Assembly (NCBI GenBank): GCA_018816555.1
Contig: JAHIVT010000039.1
Location: forward strand, 1-64,000
Reading direction: 5' to 3'
Length of the DNA: 64,000 bases
From: Pseudomonadota bacterium
GTDB taxonomy: Bacteria; Desulfobacterota; Desulfobulbia; Desulfobulbales; SURF-16
The position numbers and the translations under genes were made by a program. Of the stretch, positions 61,943-64,000 are shown one piece after another. The notes under the pieces are model-generated. The model saw only the letters and a list, made by a program, of their open reading frames with translations, made no database searches and had not been told where the DNA came from. Position 1 is the stretch's first letter. Every line of letters begins with the position of its first letter.

Positions 61943-62155
61943 TTGATAAACAGGCAGGATTATTCGAACTTGCAGCCAGGACGTCCTTGCCGGCAAGCGA
62001 AGCGCGACCTGGAATCGTCATGCCGGACTCGAAGTCTACGCTCCGCTTCGCTATCTGCTCCGGCATCCAGAAAACTCCAGGACTTGGATAAAGAGTGGAT
62101 TCCGGCCAAAAACATGTCGGAATGACGACCTGCGATAGTGTTATATAATTTGCGA
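61943..62155. repeat. Dispersed ~200-bp repeat, copy 2
   Basis: A second copy of the element at 59358-59550 in the same orientation, with the same ends and core (GGCAAGCGAAGCGCGACC, then CATGCCGGACTCGAAGTC). The two copies differ in the interior, where indels replace about 40 bases. They bracket the lipoprotein gene, pliI, the toxin remnant and the intron fragment (2.4 kb). Confidence 0.75.
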
Positions 62156-62190
62156 TCTCCAGCCATTATGCGCCTATGATAGTTTCGGGG

Positions 62191-62262
62191 GTAGGAGTGG
62201 GCCATGCCCGCGACTTTTGGCAATGCGGAAATAATGGTATCGCGGGCATGACCCACTCCTAC
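62191..62262. repeat. REP doublet (BIME-like inverted repeat)
   Basis: 23-bp arms at 62191-62213 (GTAGGAGTGGGCCATGCC then CGCGA) and 62240-62262 are inverted with one mismatch, loop 26. GTAGGAG...GCCCGCGA sequences are typical of REP elements mobilised by RAYT-type Y1 transposases (family knowledge); no such transposase gene is in the window. The remaining gap to htpX holds nothing else I can name. Confidence 0.75.
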
Positions 62263-62396
62263 GGCAGGAAGTCATGTCGCGACGGGAAGACCAACCTGAA
62301 ATGGAAGAGAACAGCACAGTGTAAATGATGACATTGAGTGGTAAACGAAAATTAAAATGACGAACACGTTTGCACGAGACTTTATGGAGGATTGTT

Positions 62397-63245
62397 ATGA
62401 CAAGTATGATTAAAACCGGCATCCTGATGGCTGCCTTGACCGGACTTTTTCTGGTGGCCGGCCAGGCCCTGGGCGGCCAAAGCGGCATGACCTTTGCCCT
62501 GGTGATGGCGCTGGGTATGAATTTTTTTGCCTACTGGTTCAGCGATAAAATGGCGCTGGCCATGAGCCGGGCCAGGGAGGTCAGTGAAGCTGAGGCGCCT
62601 GATCTGCATCAGATGGTGAGTTACCTGGCCGACAGGGCTGAACTTCCCAAGCCGCGGGTCTATATCATCAACGACCATACACCCAACGCCTTTGCCACGG
62701 GCCGCAATCCCCAGCATGCGGCGGTGGCGGTAACCAGCGGTTTGATGCAGCTCCTCAGCCGGGATGAGCTGGAAGGGGTACTGGCCCATGAGCTGGGCCA
62801 TGTCAAAAACCGGGATATCCTTATCAGCTCCATTGCCGCGGTCATGGCCGGAGCCATCAGTTACCTGGCCACCATGGCCCAATGGGCCATGCTTTTCGGC
62901 GGCTTGCGCGGCGATGACGACGAAGGCGGCGGAAACATGCTGGCAGGTCTGGCCATGATGATCATCGCCCCGCTGGCAGCAACCATCATCCAACTGGCGA
63001 TTTCCCGCAGCAGGGAATTCCAGGCGGATGCCAGCGGCGCCGCCATCTGCGACCGTCCCCATTCCCTGGCCAATGCCTTGGCCAAGCTGGAGCAGGGCAA
63101 TCGCCGCCAGCCCATGAATGTGAACCCGGCCACGGCACAGATGTATATCGTCAATCCCCTTTCCGGCGGCCAGATCGCCGGCCTGTTCGCCACCCATCCG
63201 CCGATCAGGGAGCGTATCGAACGTCTGCTGGCGATCCGTAATTGA
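62397..63245 (+). CDS. htpX: Membrane zinc metalloprotease HtpX
   Basis: A 282-aa M48 peptidase. It has two N-terminal helices, the zinc motif [14 protein letters not shown] (HExxH, about residues 130-140), two more membrane segments and the third ligand in [13 protein letters not shown] (about 203-215). HtpX removes damaged membrane proteins alongside FtsH. The start is ATG 62397, seven bases after GGAGG; an earlier TTG at 62370 includes that ribosome site. Confidence 0.95.
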   Translation: MTSMIKTGILMAALTGLFLVAGQALGGQSGMTFALVMALGMNFFAYWFSDKMALAMSRAREVSEAEAPDLHQMVSYLADRAELPKPRVYIINDHTPNAFATGRNPQHAAVAVTSGLMQLLSRDELEGVLAHELGHVKNRDILISSIAAVMAGAISYLATMAQWAMLFGGLRGDDDEGGGNMLAGLAMMIIAPLAATIIQLAISRSREFQADASGAAICDRPHSLANALAKLEQGNRRQPMNVNPATAQMYIVNPLSGGQIAGLFATHPPIRERIERLLAIRN

Positions 63246-63282
63246 TCCCGGGGTTCGCGCCTTTCCGCGTTAAAGGGAAACC

Positions 63283-63303
63283 GGGCGGGCATGAAACCCG
63301 CCC
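63283..63303. repeat. GC-rich hairpin after htpX (REP-like)
   Basis: GGGCGGG (63283-63289) and CCCGCCC (63297-63303) form a perfect 7-bp stem with loop CATGAAA, followed by CCTATTGTTT. It resembles a second class of REP unit and may also end htpX transcription. The rest of 63246-63544 shows no supported gene. Confidence 0.5.
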
Positions 63304-63544
63304 CTATTGTTTGGATTCTTCCAGCACAATGGCCCGGGAGGTAAATGAAATGCCCTGCTGCCGTGGTGCCGATCATCACGGTTTCCTGCATCAGGGCATT
63401 GACCATTACTGCCGCTTTTCCCCCGACGGTTATGATAAATGCCAGAAGAATCGTGAAGATATCTTTACAATCTTTCGTGAAAACTTTATCATTTTATATT
63501 CTGAAAATCATTATCCAATTCCGTAAATGAAGGAGTCTTTATAA

Positions 63545-64000
63545 ATGTATAATCTTGAAGGAAAGGTTGCCCTGGTAACCGGAAGCTCCCGGGGCATAGG
63601 CCGGGCGATTGCCAAGCGTTTTGCCGAAAACGGCATCAACCTGGTGGTAAACTATGTCCGCCACAGGCGGGATGCTGAGGATACGGCCAAGGACATTGAA
63701 AGTTCCGGGGTAAAATGCCTGGTGGTCAAGGCCAACGTGGCAAATGATGAGGATGTGCTGGCCATGTTCGAGCGGATAAAAGAAGAGTTCGGTCGTCTCG
63801 ATATTCTGGTGAGCAATGCCGCCTCCGGTGTGCTCAAGCCGGTTATGGAGTTGAGCACCCGGCACTGGAACTGGGCCATGGATATCAATGCCAGGGCGCT
63901 GCTCACCCTGGCCCAGCAAGCTGTTCCCTTAATGCCGCACGGTGGACGGATATTGGCCGTTTCCAGTCTCGGGTCTGTCAGGGCGGTGGAAAATTACACG
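63545..64000 (+). CDS. fabL: Short-chain dehydrogenase, FabL-type enoyl-ACP reductase, 5' part
   Basis: The first 152 residues of an SDR enzyme, cut by the window end. It shows the cofactor motif VTGSSRGIGRAIAKRF (TGxxxGIG, residues 12-20), NVAND, and then SNAASGVLKPVMELSTRHWNWAMDINARALL. The NAASGVL...HW.W.M.IN pattern and SSLGSVRAVENYT are features of FabL (enoyl-ACP reductase III, NADPH-dependent) rather than FabG. Start at ATG 63545 after AAGGAG. The catalytic Tyr/Lys lie beyond the window. Confidence 0.8.
   Translation, partial: MYNLEGKVALVTGSSRGIGRAIAKRFAENGINLVVNYVRHRRDAEDTAKDIESSGVKCLVVKANVANDEDVLAMFERIKEEFGRLDILVSNAASGVLKPVMELSTRHWNWAMDINARALLTLAQQAVPLMPHGGRILAVSSLGSVRAVENYT

Noticed and set aside
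61476-62066. 196-codon minus-strand frame
   Set aside because: It runs through the dispersed repeat and the group II intron RNA; only its last ~40 codons look like a real protein remnant and are listed separately.
63242-63526. 94-codon plus-strand frame after htpX, and a hydrophobic minus-strand frame in the same gap
   Set aside because: Neither has a ribosome site or a recognised pattern; the region carries a REP-like hairpin.

Overview
The window reads as a stretch of chromosome from an anaerobic, flagellated Desulfobacterota (deltaproteobacterium), most likely a relative of the Desulfobulbales. This is inferred from gene content and order: a complex I operon without nuoEFG, a type III glutamine synthetase, a CbiR–CobT–CobS cobamide cassette, a single polar-type flagellar export cluster and a short bacterial/archaeal-type aconitase. 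No rRNA gene is present to fix the taxonomy. Gene density is high and most genes are housekeeping. Accessory DNA is confined to a few intergenic stretches and to the right end.

Layout. 1-585: 3' part of mpl (murein tripeptide ligase). 972-12673: a 13-gene complex I operon (nuoABCDHIJK, an MrpA/NuoL-like gene, a small two-helix gene, an MrpD-like gene, nuoM, nuoN). It has four antiporter-like subunits and no NADH-oxidising module, behind a sigma-70 promoter with a TetR-like operator pair. 12892-12967: tRNA-Gly(CCC). 13223-24957: the translation/RNA cluster rimP-nusA-ylxR-infB-rbfA-nrnA-truB-rpsO-pnp, followed by an M16 peptidase and dut. 25014-28478: an MBL-fold protein and the cobamide genes cbiR-cobT-cobS. 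28522-33849: an orphan histidine kinase, a TPR protein, an Smr protein and a YprB-like nuclease, with a 1 kb gap holding decayed DNA.

34008-40668 (minus strand): a nitrogen-assimilation block, amtB-glnK-glnD-glnN. It has a near-perfect sigma-54 promoter before amtB, and a palindrome TTACA-N4-TGTAA repeated upstream of both amtB and glnN. 40885-53216 (minus strand): flagellar and chemotaxis genes in the order fliL-M-N-O-P-Q-R-flhB-flhA-flhF-flhG-fliA-cheY, ending with a second FliL-like protein. 53662-56930: aconitase and a DUF362 protein.

57053 to the end is the accessory part. It holds a two-gene AAA ATPase + DUF4276 (Toprim-like) pair that resembles a phage-defence module. It also holds an OmpA/VWA lipoprotein and a PliI-type lysozyme inhibitor, both lying between two copies of a ~200 bp dispersed repeat, plus a ParE toxin remnant, a truncated group II intron, a REP doublet, htpX and the 5' part of a FabL-type enoyl-ACP reductase. 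The most interesting observations are the enlarged complex I, the shared nitrogen-promoter motif, the cobamide-remodelling cassette, the structured RNA between rpsO and pnp, and the repeat-bounded accessory island.
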